NCBI GenBank assembly: GCA_027488735.1
Contig: JAIYBB010000001.1
Location: forward strand, 310,001-374,000
DNA from: Comamonadaceae bacterium
Lineage (GTDB): Bacteria > Pseudomonadota > Gammaproteobacteria > Burkholderiales > Burkholderiaceae_C
Length of the DNA: 64,000 bases
Reading direction: 5' to 3'
The first letter of the stretch is position 1; each line of letters begins with the position of its first letter. Below are positions 45,616 to 55,892 of the stretch, one piece after another. A program made the position numbers and the translations under genes. The notes under the pieces are model-generated. The model was not told where the DNA came from. It did not search any database and saw only the letters and a program-made list of their open reading frames with translations.

Positions 45616-47317
45616 CGCCGCCGAAGCCCCCTCCGCCACCACCACCGTATCCGCCGCCATTTCCACCTCCACTGCGGCCACCGCCGCCAAAACCACCGCC
45701 ACCACCGCGGCGGGCGCCACGGCCAGCCATCATATCGACGCTGGTGCGCATGGGGTCAGGTTGAGCAGTGGAAGGGCGCGGTGCGCGACCTTCATGGGTG
45801 AAGCCTGCAGGCGGCTGGAACTCGGCGCTACCGCCTTCACGGCGCGGGCCACGGCCTTGTGCGGGACGCGGGCCTTGCGAGCGGGAAGGCTGGAACTCGC
45901 CGCCGCGATCAGGGCCTCGACCACCGCCGCCATTGCCACCACCATTGCCACGGGGGCCTTGGCCACCACGACCGCCGCCGTTGCCGCCGCCACTAGCGCC
46001 GGCATTTCCACCGCGACCACCGCCTTGGCCTGCTTTGCTGTCACGCACGCGTTGCAGCATTTCTGTGCGGGCGGCCTTGGCGGCTGCTTGCATGACGTCG
46101 CGGCTTGGTGGCTTGCCTGCGCCGCCCCAGATGGTCTGACGGCCCATGGCGATGGGTTCCGCCTTTTCACCTGGCTCGGGGGCAAATCCCTCGACCACTT
46201 TCACTTCGATTTTCTGCTTGGTGAAGCGCTCGATGTCCTGCATGAAGCCTTCCTCGTCCAGGCACACCAGGTTCACAGCGGCGCCATCGGCACCGGCACG
46301 ACCGGTGCGGCCGATACGGTGCACGTAGTCTTCGCTGACATTCGGGATTTCGTAGTTCACCACGTGCGGCAGATCGTCAATGTCGATACCACGGGCGGCA
46401 ATGTCGGTGGCTACCAAGGCGCGCACATCGCCGCTCTTGAAGCCGGACAGGGCCTGGGTACGGGCGGCCTGGCTCTTGTTGCCGTGCAGCGCCATGGCGG
46501 TGATGCCGTTCTTTTCCAGAAACTCAGCCACGTTATTGGCACCGAACTTGGTACGGGTGAACACCAGTACCTGGCTCCAGTTCTGCTCGTTAATGATGTG
46601 GGCGAGCAATGCCTTTTTCTTGCCGCGGCCCACGGGATGGATCACCTGGGTGATGCGCTGCACCGTCGTGTTGCGCGGCGTCACTTGCACGCTTTGCGGG
46701 TTCTTGAGCAGGCCGTTGGCCAGCTCGCGGATTTCGTCGCTGAAGGTGGCAGAGAACAGCAGGCTTTGCTTTTCCTTGGGAACCAGTGCCAGCACCTTTT
46801 TCACGTCATGGATGAAGCCCATGTCCAACATGCGGTCGGCTTCGTCCAGCACCAGCATTTGCACTTGACCCAAGTCCAGCATGCCTTGCTGGGCCAGATC
46901 CAGCAGACGGCCCGGGGTGGCCACCAAAATGTCCACGCCTTTTTTGACCTTGGAAATCTGCGGGTTCATGCCCACGCCGCCGAATACGACGGTCGAGCTG
47001 AGTTGCAGGTATTTGCCATATTGGCGCACGGACTCTTCCACCTGGGCGGCGAGTTCGCGGGTAGGGGTCAGCACCAGGGCGCGGATGCCGGTGCCGCCGA
47101 ATTTGTTCTGGGCACTGCGGCTCATGGAGAGGCGGTGCAGCAGGGGCAAGGTGAATGCAGCGGTCTTGCCGGTGCCTGTCTGGGCGCCGCCCAGCAGGTC
47201 GTGGCCTTCGAGCACCAAGGGAATAGCTTGCGCCTGGATGGCAGTGGGCGTTTCGTAGCCCTGCTCGCGCACGGCCTTCACGATGGCAGGTGCCAGCTTC
47301 AATTCTTCAAAGTTCAT
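45536..47317 (-). CDS. rhlE: DEAD-box RNA helicase RhlE
   Basis: 593 aa from ATG 47317 ([25 protein letters not shown]). All helicase motifs are present: Q motif ([10 protein letters not shown]), [52 protein letters not shown]. The 170-residue C-terminal tail is Gly/Arg/Asn-rich and low-complexity, likely RNA-binding. RhlE helicases remodel RNA in ribosome assembly and decay. Its last 80 nt overlap the start of the SDR-like gene. The upstream 288 bp hold no other gene. Confidence 0.95.
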   Translation of the reverse strand: MNFEELKLAPAIVKAVREQGYETPTAIQAQAIPLVLEGHDLLGGAQTGTGKTAAFTLPLLHRLSMSRSAQNKFGGTGIRALVLTPTRELAAQVEESVRQYGKYLQLSSTVVFGGVGMNPQISKVKKGVDILVATPGRLLDLAQQGMLDLGQVQMLVLDEADRMLDMGFIHDVKKVLALVPKEKQSLLFSATFSDEIRELANGLLKNPQSVQVTPRNTTVQRITQVIHPVGRGKKKALLAHIINEQNWSQVLVFTRTKFGANNVAEFLEKNGITAMALHGNKSQAARTQALSGFKSGDVRALVATDIAARGIDIDDLPHVVNYEIPNVSEDYVHRIGRTGRAGADGAAVNLVCLDEEGFMQDIERFTKQKIEVKVVEGFAPEPGEKAEPIAMGRQTIWGGAGKPPSRDVMQAAAKAARTEMLQRVRDSKAGQGGGRGGNAGASGGGNGGGRGGQGPRGNGGGNGGGGRGPDRGGEFQPSRSQGPRPAQGRGPRREGGSAEFQPPAGFTHEGRAPRPSTAQPDPMRTSVDMMAGRGARRGGGGGFGGGGRSGGGNGGGYGGGGGGGFGGGGRPGGGGRGGNGPRGPRGPGGSSNR

Positions 47318-47605
47318 TGGATAGATGCGTCCGTCCGGGACGCTTGGGAATCGGCCGTTCTGCTGGCACGCGGCACAGCAGTCAGTCAAAGGCAGATGGA
47401 TTCAAAAGTGGGATGCCCTGTCACGTAGCGATCCCCAGCAAGTTGCTGATATTGCAGGCAACTGAAAAGCTGCAACGGCCCGTATTGTCGCACGCTTGGC
47501 CGAATGCCCGGAAAACGACACAAACAGCCTGCCCCGTTTACCGGCGGGTAACAAACTGTCAATACACTGGTGCTGCCCGCTCGAGGCGATGAAAATAAGC
47601 CTACG

Positions 47606-49831
47606 ATGAAAAAATACCTGCTGCGGCGCTTGGGAGTGGCACACGAGCCCGACGAAGCCAAACCATCCCTTGCCACCTGCATTGAAGCAGTGCTGGAGCA
47701 GAGCGATGCTTTGCTGGAGGATGTGTTGGACGGGTTGCAAACCATGCTTTCAGTGGCAGGTGGCAACACTCTGCATGCCCGTTTGTACCCGGTGCGCCAG
47801 TCCGCGGTAGACAGGTTGAAAGCCCAGACCGCTGAAGCCAAGGCGGTGTTCCGGGTAGAACTGCGCAGTGCGGTGTACGGAGGTGGCACTTTTCGCAAAC
47901 CCCAAATCAATCAGGTGCGCTTTGATGACTTCCAGTTTCTGGAGGAGGAGCAGATTGACGCCAACATCGAGCTGGCAGTTACTGAGCAAGAAGTGAATCG
48001 CTCGGTAGAAGACGTGCTGCCCGCGCTCAATGCGCTGGTGAGCAGCCTCATGGGGTGGGCGAGTGTGCAGGCGCACCTGAATCCACTCAAGCCGGAAGCC
48101 TTTGTGCATGCCCTGAGAGAAGCATTTGGACAGGTGGTGCCGGATGAGGCGATGCGCTCTGCCATCATGGCGCCGGCAGCGGGCATTCTCGGGGCATCGT
48201 TGGACACGATGTACCGGGAATTGGTTGAGTGGCTGAAATCACATGGAGTGGAGCCTGTAGCAGCCCATGCCCCTGCGGCGAGTCCTTTCGGGGCTCCCGT
48301 CAAGCTCCCCGAGACCGCGGTGACCCGCAGCCTTTTGACATTGGACAAACTTCGCCGTCTGCTATCAGGCGAGTTGGACCCCCGGCCTGCAGTGGCCGGC
48401 ACCACAGACTTCACACACACTGTGCCTGCGTCTTTTTTGGCGTTGGAAGATATGAAGCTCGTGGAGCCCATGCTCAAGCGCTTGTCGCTGCGAGCCAATC
48501 GTGTGGACGCCGATAGCGGGAAGACGCTCGCCCACACCCCACGGGGCAAAGTGGAGGCTATGCAGGGCAAAGCACTAGGTAAAGAGCTGGGCCAGGAAGT
48601 GGTTCGCCTTATGTTGGAGAGCCTGATGCAGGACCGGCGCTTGCTCGAAGGCGTGCGGCAGTCCGTGTTGAACATGGAACCGGTGCTGCAGCGTCTCTCT
48701 GACCGCGATCCCCGTTTTTTTGCAGATCGGAAGCATCCGGCGAGACAGTTTCTGGATCGCATGACGCATCGCAGCCTTGCATTTCAAACCGACCAGGATG
48801 CGGGTTACTTTCACTTCCAGAAGACCTTGGACAATGCCATTAGCGTGTTGGCCGGCGGCGAGGGTGATGCAAAAGCCTTTGAGCGCATGGTGCGCAAGCT
48901 GGAAGAGGGCTGGGCCCTTGAAGAAGCGCAGCACAAACAGCGAGCGGCCGAAGCTGCCCGTGGTCTGATGCATGCTGAGCAGCGCAATATGTTGGCCCAG
49001 CGTCTGGCCCACGAATTTGCGCAACGGATGACTTTCAAGAAAGCGCCGGACATCGTCCTGGCCTTTCTGCGCGGGCCTTGGGCGCAAGTCGTCGCGGAGT
49101 ATCAGTTGCGGTTTGCTGATGGCACTGAGGATTCTGAGGGCTACCTCGCTTTGGTGGAGGATCTGATATGGAGCGTTCAACCTCGTCTGGTTCGCAAGAA
49201 CCGGGCTCGTCTGGTCGAGCTGGTACCGCAGATGTTGCTCAAAATCCGGCAGGGTCTTTTGCTCGTGGATTATCCGGAAGAGCGCATTCCCCCGTTTTTC
49301 GATGCATTGATCGATATTCACGAGCAGGCGTTTGACAACGCCAAATACGTAGCACAGCGCGATGCGCCTTCCACTCCACCGGAAGTTGTAGAGGCTGTGG
49401 TCGAGATGACAGACGACGAGCTCTGGATGGCTGAAATGGAAGCACAGGATTCCGGCTTTCTCACCCACATGCAGATGCCTAAGAGCGCCCCGGCGGATGT
49501 GCCAGAGGTCTCGGACCCCGTGTTGCAAAATGCCTGGAGTGCGGAGAGCCTGCGCACGGGCTCTTGGGTGGATTTAGCCCTGGGCGGTGAGTGGGTGCGT
49601 GCGCAGCTATCCTGGGCCAGCCCGCACCGCACCCTGTTTATGTTCATTTCCGGAGGCGGCTTGGCGCACTCGATGTCGCGCCGGACCATGGACCGCTTGC
49701 GTGGTCTTGGCCTTATCAGGTTGGTATCGGATGGCCATGTCATGGACAACGCACTCGATGCTGTTGCCAGGGAGGCGCTGCTTAACGATGTGAAAAACGC
49801 TTTTGAAGGCCCTCCAGCTCACAACAAATAG
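47606..49831 (+). CDS. DUF1631 family protein (first paralogue)
   Basis: 741 aa from ATG 47606. Long helical protein; the N-terminal part has FRVELRSAVYGGGTFRKPQINQVRFDDFQFLEEEQID, the middle GLMHAEQRNMLAQRLAHEFAQRMTFKKAPDIVLAFLRGPWAQVVAEYQLRF, and the C-terminal 90 residues a compact beta module with SWVDLALGGEWVRAQLSWASPHRTLFMFISGGG and SMSRRTMDRLRG that ends the family. DUF1631 is conserved in beta- and gammaproteobacteria; its function is unknown. A second copy follows after ettA. Confidence 0.88.
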   Translation: MKKYLLRRLGVAHEPDEAKPSLATCIEAVLEQSDALLEDVLDGLQTMLSVAGGNTLHARLYPVRQSAVDRLKAQTAEAKAVFRVELRSAVYGGGTFRKPQINQVRFDDFQFLEEEQIDANIELAVTEQEVNRSVEDVLPALNALVSSLMGWASVQAHLNPLKPEAFVHALREAFGQVVPDEAMRSAIMAPAAGILGASLDTMYRELVEWLKSHGVEPVAAHAPAASPFGAPVKLPETAVTRSLLTLDKLRRLLSGELDPRPAVAGTTDFTHTVPASFLALEDMKLVEPMLKRLSLRANRVDADSGKTLAHTPRGKVEAMQGKALGKELGQEVVRLMLESLMQDRRLLEGVRQSVLNMEPVLQRLSDRDPRFFADRKHPARQFLDRMTHRSLAFQTDQDAGYFHFQKTLDNAISVLAGGEGDAKAFERMVRKLEEGWALEEAQHKQRAAEAARGLMHAEQRNMLAQRLAHEFAQRMTFKKAPDIVLAFLRGPWAQVVAEYQLRFADGTEDSEGYLALVEDLIWSVQPRLVRKNRARLVELVPQMLLKIRQGLLLVDYPEERIPPFFDALIDIHEQAFDNAKYVAQRDAPSTPPEVVEAVVEMTDDELWMAEMEAQDSGFLTHMQMPKSAPADVPEVSDPVLQNAWSAESLRTGSWVDLALGGEWVRAQLSWASPHRTLFMFISGGGLAHSMSRRTMDRLRGLGLIRLVSDGHVMDNALDAVAREALLNDVKNAFEGPPAHNK

Positions 49832-49889
49832 GGGTGACGGGGCCGCTCAGTCGATAATACGGCTTTACCGCTGAATAACCAGAATCGCA

Positions 49890-51551
49890 ATGGCCCAATA
49901 CGTTTTCTCCATGAACCGCGTCGGCAAGATCGTGCCCCCCAAGCGGCACATTCTTAAAGACATTTCCCTCTCCTTCTTCCCTGGTGCCAAGATCGGTGTC
50001 CTGGGTACCAACGGTTCGGGCAAATCCACCCTGCTCAAGATCATGGCCGGTGTGGACAAGGAAATCGAGGGCGAAGCCATTCCCATGGCCGGCCTGAATA
50101 TCGGATATCTGCCCCAAGAACCCCAGCTTGACCCTACCCACACCGTACGTGAGGCTGTGGAAAGCGGCATGGGTAAAGTGTTCACCGCCAAAGCTCGCCT
50201 TGAAGAGGTCTATGCCGCCTACGGGGCGGAAGATGCTGACTTCGATGCACTTGCTGCAGAGCAGGCTGAGCTGGAAGCCATCATTGCCACCGCCGGCACC
50301 GACTCCGAGCACCAACTTGAAATCGCCGCCGATGCGTTGCGCCTGCCCCCGTGGGATGCCAACATCGGCGTGCTGTCTGGTGGCGAGAAGCGCCGCGTGG
50401 CTCTGTGCCGCCTGTTGCTATCCAAGCCAGACATGTTGCTGCTCGACGAACCCACCAACCACTTGGACGCCGAATCAGTGGACTGGTTGGAGCAGTTTTT
50501 GCAACGGTATTCCGGCACTGTGGTCGCCATTACCCACGATCGTTACTTCCTGGATAACGCGGCAGAGTGGATTCTGGAACTGGACCGTGGCTCCGGCATT
50601 CCGTACAAGGGCAATTACTCCGACTGGTTGACCCAGAAGGGTGCCCGTCTGGAAGCCGAACAAAAGGGCGAAGAAGCTCGTGCCAAGGCTTTGAAGAAAG
50701 AATTGGAGTGGTCCCGCCAGAACCCCAAGGCCCGCCAGGCCAAGAGCAAGGCCCGTCTGGCCCGCTTTGAAGAATTGAGCGACTTCGAATACCAGAAGCG
50801 TAACGAAACCAACGAGATCTTTATCCCGGTGGCAGACCGTTTGGGTAGCCAGGTGATCGAGTTCAAGGGCGTGAGCAAGTCCTTTGGCGACCGCGTATTG
50901 ATTGATAACCTGAGCTTCAATATCCCTGCAGGCGCGATTGTCGGCATCATTGGCCCGAACGGTGCCGGTAAATCGACCTTGTTCAAGCTGATCGCCGGAC
51001 GCGAGAAGCCGGACTCCGGTGAAGTCGTTATCGGTTCTACCGTCAAGATGGCGTTTGTGGACCAGCACCGCGATGCGTTGTCGGATGAGAAAACTGTCTG
51101 GGAAGATGTGTCCGGTGGGCTCGACATCCTGAACGTGGGCAAGTTCCAGATGGCCAGCCGCGCCTATTGTGGTCGCTTCAATTTCAACGGTGGCGATCAG
51201 CAGAAGAAAGTCGGCATGCTGTCCGGTGGTGAGCGTGGTCGATTGCACCTTGCGAAGACCCTGATCGCAGGCGGCAACGTGCTGATGCTGGACGAACCGT
51301 CCAATGACTTGGACGTGGAAACCTTGCGCGCTTTGGAAGATGCACTGCTTGAATTTGCCGGCACCATGCTGGTAATCTCCCACGATCGCTGGTTCCTGGA
51401 CCGGATTGCGACTCACATCCTTGCAGCTGAAGGGGACAGCCAGTGGACATTCTTTGATGGCAACTACCAAGAGTACGAAGCCGACAAGAAACGTCGACTG
51501 GGCGAAGAGGGTGCCAAGCCCAAGCGCGTGCGATATAAAGCTCTGAAGTAA
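49890..51551 (+). CDS. ettA: Energy-dependent translational throttle protein EttA (ABC-F)
   Basis: 553 aa, close to the 555 of E. coli EttA. Two ABC domains without membrane parts: Walker A motifs GTNGSGKSTLLKI and GPNGAGKSTLFKL, signatures LSGGEKRRVALCRLL and LSGGERGRLHLAKTL, Walker B LLLDEPTNHLDAES and LMLDEPSNDLDVET. The linker has the Arg/Lys-rich PtIM helices (EWSRQNPKARQAKSKARLARFEEL). It binds the ribosomal E site and gates the first peptide bond according to ATP/ADP. It lies between two DUF1631 genes with gaps of 58 and 24 bp, suggesting one unit. Confidence 0.97.
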   Translation: MAQYVFSMNRVGKIVPPKRHILKDISLSFFPGAKIGVLGTNGSGKSTLLKIMAGVDKEIEGEAIPMAGLNIGYLPQEPQLDPTHTVREAVESGMGKVFTAKARLEEVYAAYGAEDADFDALAAEQAELEAIIATAGTDSEHQLEIAADALRLPPWDANIGVLSGGEKRRVALCRLLLSKPDMLLLDEPTNHLDAESVDWLEQFLQRYSGTVVAITHDRYFLDNAAEWILELDRGSGIPYKGNYSDWLTQKGARLEAEQKGEEARAKALKKELEWSRQNPKARQAKSKARLARFEELSDFEYQKRNETNEIFIPVADRLGSQVIEFKGVSKSFGDRVLIDNLSFNIPAGAIVGIIGPNGAGKSTLFKLIAGREKPDSGEVVIGSTVKMAFVDQHRDALSDEKTVWEDVSGGLDILNVGKFQMASRAYCGRFNFNGGDQQKKVGMLSGGERGRLHLAKTLIAGGNVLMLDEPSNDLDVETLRALEDALLEFAGTMLVISHDRWFLDRIATHILAAEGDSQWTFFDGNYQEYEADKKRRLGEEGAKPKRVRYKALK

Positions 51552-51575
51552 CCGTCCGGCGAGGCCATAAAGCCC

Positions 51576-53966
51576 ATGCAAAACATCGACCCGCGTTATG
51601 CGTCTCTGTATCAGGCGACTGTCAAAGACGCCGCGGCGGGCGGTGCCGCCATCATGGGCAAGCTCATATTGACACTGCGGCGCGATCTTTTGGCTCGGGA
51701 AAGCGCCTCGCGCGACTTCCGCGAGCGGGAAGTGCACTCGGAGTCAATCAAGCAGCTTTTCCATCATGAGCAAACCCTGCGCGAGGGCTATGGCCCGGCG
51801 CTGCTGGAGCAATTCACCCGGCCTGTTGAAGCCGTCAAGGCAGCCATGCCATCGATTGCAGAGGTTCAGTTCGATCAGTTGGAGTTGATGGACGAAGTGC
51901 AGGTGCAGGAGAGCGTGAATATGGCGCGCGCTCAGCAAATGGCTATGTTGGCTGCAGAAGCCAGTCTTGCTGAACTGAACACCCTGATTTGCGCGACGCT
52001 CGGCCTGCCGACCGTGCGTCCTGAGCGCAACCCCTTGCGCCCCGAGGCCTACATTGCGGCACTCAGAAATACAGTGGAGCGCACCCCCGCACCCGCGGGC
52101 ATGCGGCTGGACTGGCTGACGGTCATGGGGGTTGCCCTCGGGGCAGAGCTCAAGGAGTTGTATTCCAGTCTCTCTTCCCAACTAAAAAACCAAGGGGTCG
52201 TCGCAGCCGGGTATGCGGTTACGCCTGCACCATCTACATCGGGAGCCCAGGGTGCTGGCAAAGGGCGCGACGCAACGCCGCCTGCTTCATTGAATGAAAC
52301 ATCGCGGTACGGTGCGCCAGGCAGTGCCGAGCGCGATGCGCTCATTGCCCAAGAGATCAGGCGACCCAAGCCGGCCACAGACCCTGCGCTGCTGACGCTG
52401 GACCGCTTGCGTAAATTACTGGCGGGTGAACTAGACCAGTTAGGAACCCCTCACCGGGTCGCCGCATTCGCCCAGCAGTTTGCCCGCCAATTTGAGTCTC
52501 CGGGCGGCTATGAAGCTCCTGTCGCCGAGTCCCATTCCGACTTTGCGGCGACCGTCCCGGCTGCTTTTGAAGCGCTGACTGAGATGAAGCAGGTGGACAG
52601 GGTCGTACAAAGGCTGGAGCAGCGGCGCGGCGGCGTGCCTCCTTCTGCGGGTGTACACGGTTTGCAGGCTGTACGCGAAGATATACGTCGCAGCGCGAGT
52701 GGCGTTGCCCAGGCCCTCAGCCTCGAGGTGGTGAATCTCATGGTCGACAACATCGCCCGTGATCCGCGACTACTGGAGCCCGTACAAAGTCTTGTTCGCG
52801 AACTCGAACCCGCGTTGATGCGGCTGGCGCTGGTGGATGCCCGTCTGTTCACCGATAAACATCACGCCGCCCGACTCCTGGTGCAAGAGCTCACCCACCG
52901 AAGTCTGGCTTACGCCAATGCGCAAAGTCCCGGTTTCCTGGCTTTCCTGGATGAGGTTAAGGAAGCTATTGCGCCACTGGCCCATGCCCAACCCGAAGGG
53001 CCGGAGCTGTTTGCCCGAGCATTGCAGGAGCTGCAGGCTATTTGGCAAGAAGAAGCTGTCAAGCAATCGCAAGCCCGCAGCCAAGCTGTCAAAGCACTGG
53101 AAAAAGCCGAGCAACGCAATTTGCTTGCGGAGAAGATTGCCAGAGAGATTGACTCCCATCCCGATGCGGCCAAAGTGCCGGATGTCGTACTGACCTTCCT
53201 CTGTGGACCGTGGGCGCAGGTTGTAGCGCAAGCCCGTTTGTCCGGCGGTAGTGGATCTGCCGCAGCTGACAAGTACCAGGCGCTCATTTCCGCGCTGCTG
53301 TGGAGCACCCATCCAGATTTGGCGCACAAAAACATCGCCAAGCTCACCAAACTGGTACCGTTGTTGCTCAGCACCTTGCGCGATGGCCTGGAAACCATCC
53401 AGTACCCTGCGACCAAAGCCAGTGCGTTCCTGGAGGCCCTCATGGGTTTGCACCAAGCCGCTTTCCGGGCAGTGCAGAAACCGACCCCCGTCGTCGCAGT
53501 CAAAGTGGAAGCTGAAGCAGCCAAGTCCGTGGCAAGTGCACCAGTTCGCAACCGTCCGGTGGAAGATGGGAATCCTTGGGTGGCACCTTCAGAAGCGCAC
53601 GATTCCAATTTCATCGATATTGCGGAGGAAACACCGGCAGCAGCGGTCGCAACGACGATCCTCTCGCCCGTGATACCTCCGGCAGTGGCAGGTGCAGGCG
53701 CTGGCAGTCTGCCCTTGGGCTCATGGGTGGAGCTGCATACCGGTGGCGATTGGGTGCGCACGCAGCTTACCTGGGCGAGCCCGCACGGTACCTTGTTCTT
53801 GTTCACGAGTGCGGCGGGTGCCACACAGTCCATGACGCGCCGTACGCACGACAAACTGGTGGCTGCCGGCCAACTTCGTGTGATCTCTGCTCAGCCGGTG
53901 GTGGACGGTGCGCTTGATGCTGTGGCCCAACAGGCCATGAAAAACAGCTTGGACTCTACGCTGTAG
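51576..53966 (+). CDS. DUF1631 family protein (second paralogue)
   Basis: 796 aa. Shared with the first paralogue: LDRLRKLLAGELD-like central piece, LLVQELTHRSLAYANAQSPGFLAFLDEV (compare MTHRSLAFQTDQDAGYFHF), KAEQRNLLAEKIAREI and DVVLTFLCGPWAQVVAQARL, and the C-terminal SWVELHTGGDWVRTQLTWASPHGTLFLFTSAAG plus SMTRRTHDKL. The N-terminal 250 residues differ more. It follows ettA by 24 bp and its end overlaps the opposing TAXI gene by 11 nt. Function unknown. Confidence 0.88.
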   Translation: MQNIDPRYASLYQATVKDAAAGGAAIMGKLILTLRRDLLARESASRDFREREVHSESIKQLFHHEQTLREGYGPALLEQFTRPVEAVKAAMPSIAEVQFDQLELMDEVQVQESVNMARAQQMAMLAAEASLAELNTLICATLGLPTVRPERNPLRPEAYIAALRNTVERTPAPAGMRLDWLTVMGVALGAELKELYSSLSSQLKNQGVVAAGYAVTPAPSTSGAQGAGKGRDATPPASLNETSRYGAPGSAERDALIAQEIRRPKPATDPALLTLDRLRKLLAGELDQLGTPHRVAAFAQQFARQFESPGGYEAPVAESHSDFAATVPAAFEALTEMKQVDRVVQRLEQRRGGVPPSAGVHGLQAVREDIRRSASGVAQALSLEVVNLMVDNIARDPRLLEPVQSLVRELEPALMRLALVDARLFTDKHHAARLLVQELTHRSLAYANAQSPGFLAFLDEVKEAIAPLAHAQPEGPELFARALQELQAIWQEEAVKQSQARSQAVKALEKAEQRNLLAEKIAREIDSHPDAAKVPDVVLTFLCGPWAQVVAQARLSGGSGSAAADKYQALISALLWSTHPDLAHKNIAKLTKLVPLLLSTLRDGLETIQYPATKASAFLEALMGLHQAAFRAVQKPTPVVAVKVEAEAAKSVASAPVRNRPVEDGNPWVAPSEAHDSNFIDIAEETPAAAVATTILSPVIPPAVAGAGAGSLPLGSWVELHTGGDWVRTQLTWASPHGTLFLFTSAAGATQSMTRRTHDKLVAAGQLRVISAQPVVDGALDAVAQQAMKNSLDSTL

Positions 53967-55293
53967 CCAGTCGCTGCCTTACCAAGCCGATGTGATTGCG
54001 CAATGCGTAGAGTTCGTCGGCATACGACAGTGGCAGGATGACTTTTTCTACCTTGTTTTCAATGGCGTCCAGCTCGGCGAGCAGATCAGGGGCGCTCTCT
54101 GACCGCGATTCAAAGCGGCTTTCTATGTCCCGCAGTTGGCCGTACCAACGGAACACGCGCGATCGGACGCGGTAGGCGTAAAGCGGAGGTGCAATCTTCC
54201 CGAGTGGCAAAAGCACAGCGATGATGATGCCCAGTGCGAGCCACATGCGTTCGACGAGATTCGCCAGGGTGAACGGAACGTAGCGCTGTAGCGAGGGAAT
54301 TCCGTTTTTCAATGTCCGCTCAGCTTCAGGCGCCAAAGTGAATTCACTGTGGGAGGCGTTGGGGAACTCCCTGGCCCGGTTGAACCATCCCGATTGACCA
54401 TGCGTTTGCATCGCCGCCTGGGCCAGCAGCTGACGCAGGCCAGGATGCAGTCTTTCACGAACCAGCATGCTGGTGGTGGTGGCGATCAAATGCACATCCT
54501 GTGCGGGGACGTTGCGCGCTAAATCCACTACGCCGCGTGGCAAGGTCACCGGTGTGATAAACGGTAGTCGCCGCGCATAGGTCTCGTTTTGAGGGAAGTC
54601 CATCAAACGGATACCGGGGGTTTGCAGCAGCATTTGCACCATCGGTGCCTGGGGAGCAGAAGCGAAAACCACGGCATCCAGTTTCCCTTGGAGCAAATGC
54701 ACGGTTGCCGGTGTTTGCTCCAGGTGACTCAGCCGGACTTGCCTCGGATCGATGCGGTGCATATCCAGCAATGTATCCATCAATGGTGGCACGCCGCTAC
54801 CCGCGGTGCCGGCGTTTAAACGCAGGGACGCGATCTGGTTCAGGGAATTCAGCCGACCGTTTTCAGAGATAGCCGTTGCGGCGCTGCTGCGGTAAAACAA
54901 CCAAACAGGCTCTACGAACAAATTGCCGAGGGTGAGCAGCTCTTCTGCATCCTCATTCTCTGCGGCTTTTGCGCTTCCGCCCTGTACGAAACCCGCGTCC
55001 GCTTCGCCGTTTTGCAGTCGTCGCAGGTTATCTGCAGAGCCTTCGGTGGGTATCAGATCGACCGCAATGCCATGCTGACGCAAGAGCTTGGCGTATTGCT
55101 CGCCCATTTCTGCGTAGGCACTCTGCGCCGGACCTGTAGCCAGGGTCAGGTGCTTGGGCGGCATCGGGTCCAGCCACCAGTAGGCAAGCCAGATCAAACC
55201 TGCACCTGCGAACAATAAAGGGCTCGCAGAGGTAAAGAGGTCCCAGAAGGCGAGGAACGCGGCTTTGACGGGGCGGGGCAGGTGCAGCGGCAT
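53956..55293 (-). CDS. TAXI-family TRAP transporter solute-binding protein
   Basis: 445 aa. An N-terminal membrane helix (ASPLLFAGAGLIWLAYWWL) instead of a cleaved signal, a periplasmic-binding domain starting LTLATGPAQSAYAEMGEQYAKLLRQHGIAVDLIPTEGSADNLRRLQNGEADAGFVQGG (TAXI signature), and a C-terminal helix (LALGIIIAVLLPLGKIAPPLY) with a short cytosolic tail. This anchored TAXI form usually lacks linked TRAP membrane genes, as here, so it may act as a membrane-tethered sensor. The stop overlaps the opposing DUF1631 gene. Confidence 0.87.
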   Translation of the reverse strand: MPLHLPRPVKAAFLAFWDLFTSASPLLFAGAGLIWLAYWWLDPMPPKHLTLATGPAQSAYAEMGEQYAKLLRQHGIAVDLIPTEGSADNLRRLQNGEADAGFVQGGSAKAAENEDAEELLTLGNLFVEPVWLFYRSSAATAISENGRLNSLNQIASLRLNAGTAGSGVPPLMDTLLDMHRIDPRQVRLSHLEQTPATVHLLQGKLDAVVFASAPQAPMVQMLLQTPGIRLMDFPQNETYARRLPFITPVTLPRGVVDLARNVPAQDVHLIATTTSMLVRERLHPGLRQLLAQAAMQTHGQSGWFNRAREFPNASHSEFTLAPEAERTLKNGIPSLQRYVPFTLANLVERMWLALGIIIAVLLPLGKIAPPLYAYRVRSRVFRWYGQLRDIESRFESRSESAPDLLAELDAIENKVEKVILPLSYADELYALRNHIGLVRQRLATA

Positions 55294-55298
55294 CGTGG

Positions 55299-55817
55299 CT
55301 AGAGCGGATGTTCTGCGTAGAACTTGCCGCCATGGTAGAGCAGGGGCGAGGCACCAGACCGGTGGCTGCAGCGTTCAACTTCGCCGACAAAGATCACGTG
55401 GTCACCCTCTTCGTACTGGCTGCGGTTGAAACATTCGAAGTGCGCTGCCGCGCCGTCAAGCAACGGCGCACCGTGGGTGCCGCGCGAAAAGCCCACGCCG
55501 GCGTAGCGGTCAATATCTTTGGTGGCGAATTGCATTGCCAGCGATTGCTGGTCGGCCGCCAGAATGTTGATGGCGTAATGGGCTCCCCGGCTGAAGGCGT
55601 CCATGGAGCCTGCTTTTTGCGAAAGGCTCCAGAGCACAAGGGGCGGTGTCAGGGAAACCGAGTTGAACGAATTGGCGGTCAGACCTACCAAAGTGCCATC
55701 TGCGGCTTGTGCAGTGACGATAGTGACTCCGGTAGCAAACATGCCGAGCGCCTGGCGGAACTGCTGGCTGGAGAAGTCGGGTGGCAGGGCACTGCGTGCC
55801 GGCGAAGGTGGAGTCAT
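55299..55817 (-). CDS. Flavin reductase family protein
   Basis: 172 aa FMN-binding split-barrel. FRQALGMFATGVTIVTAQAADGTLVGLTANSFNSVSLTPPLVLWSLSQKAGS is the hallmark of flavin:NAD(P)H oxidoreductases that feed two-component monooxygenases, and HVIFVGEVERC is the end-domain motif. It supplies reduced FMN/FAD; the partner oxygenase is not in the window. It shares strand with the TAXI gene 5 nt downstream. Confidence 0.92.
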   Translation of the reverse strand: MTPPSPARSALPPDFSSQQFRQALGMFATGVTIVTAQAADGTLVGLTANSFNSVSLTPPLVLWSLSQKAGSMDAFSRGAHYAINILAADQQSLAMQFATKDIDRYAGVGFSRGTHGAPLLDGAAAHFECFNRSQYEEGDHVIFVGEVERCSHRSGASPLLYHGGKFYAEHPL

Positions 55818-55892
55818 CCTTGGAATTTACCGCGCTTTGTGCCCCGGTCTTCGGTGTGGGTGGCAAAACCTTCGCCGCACGCCACCTTTACA

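Noticed and set aside
45392..47428. A 678-codon plus-strand frame over rhlE and the SDR-like gene
   Set aside because: Its Thr/Ala-rich low-complexity sequence is the complement of the rhlE Gly-rich tail and helicase domain; both genes on the minus strand have full motif sets.
49606..49620. GCGCAGCTATCC in the first DUF1631 gene as a repeat copy
   Set aside because: No matching TAGC half follows and the same residues are conserved in the paralogue with different codons.
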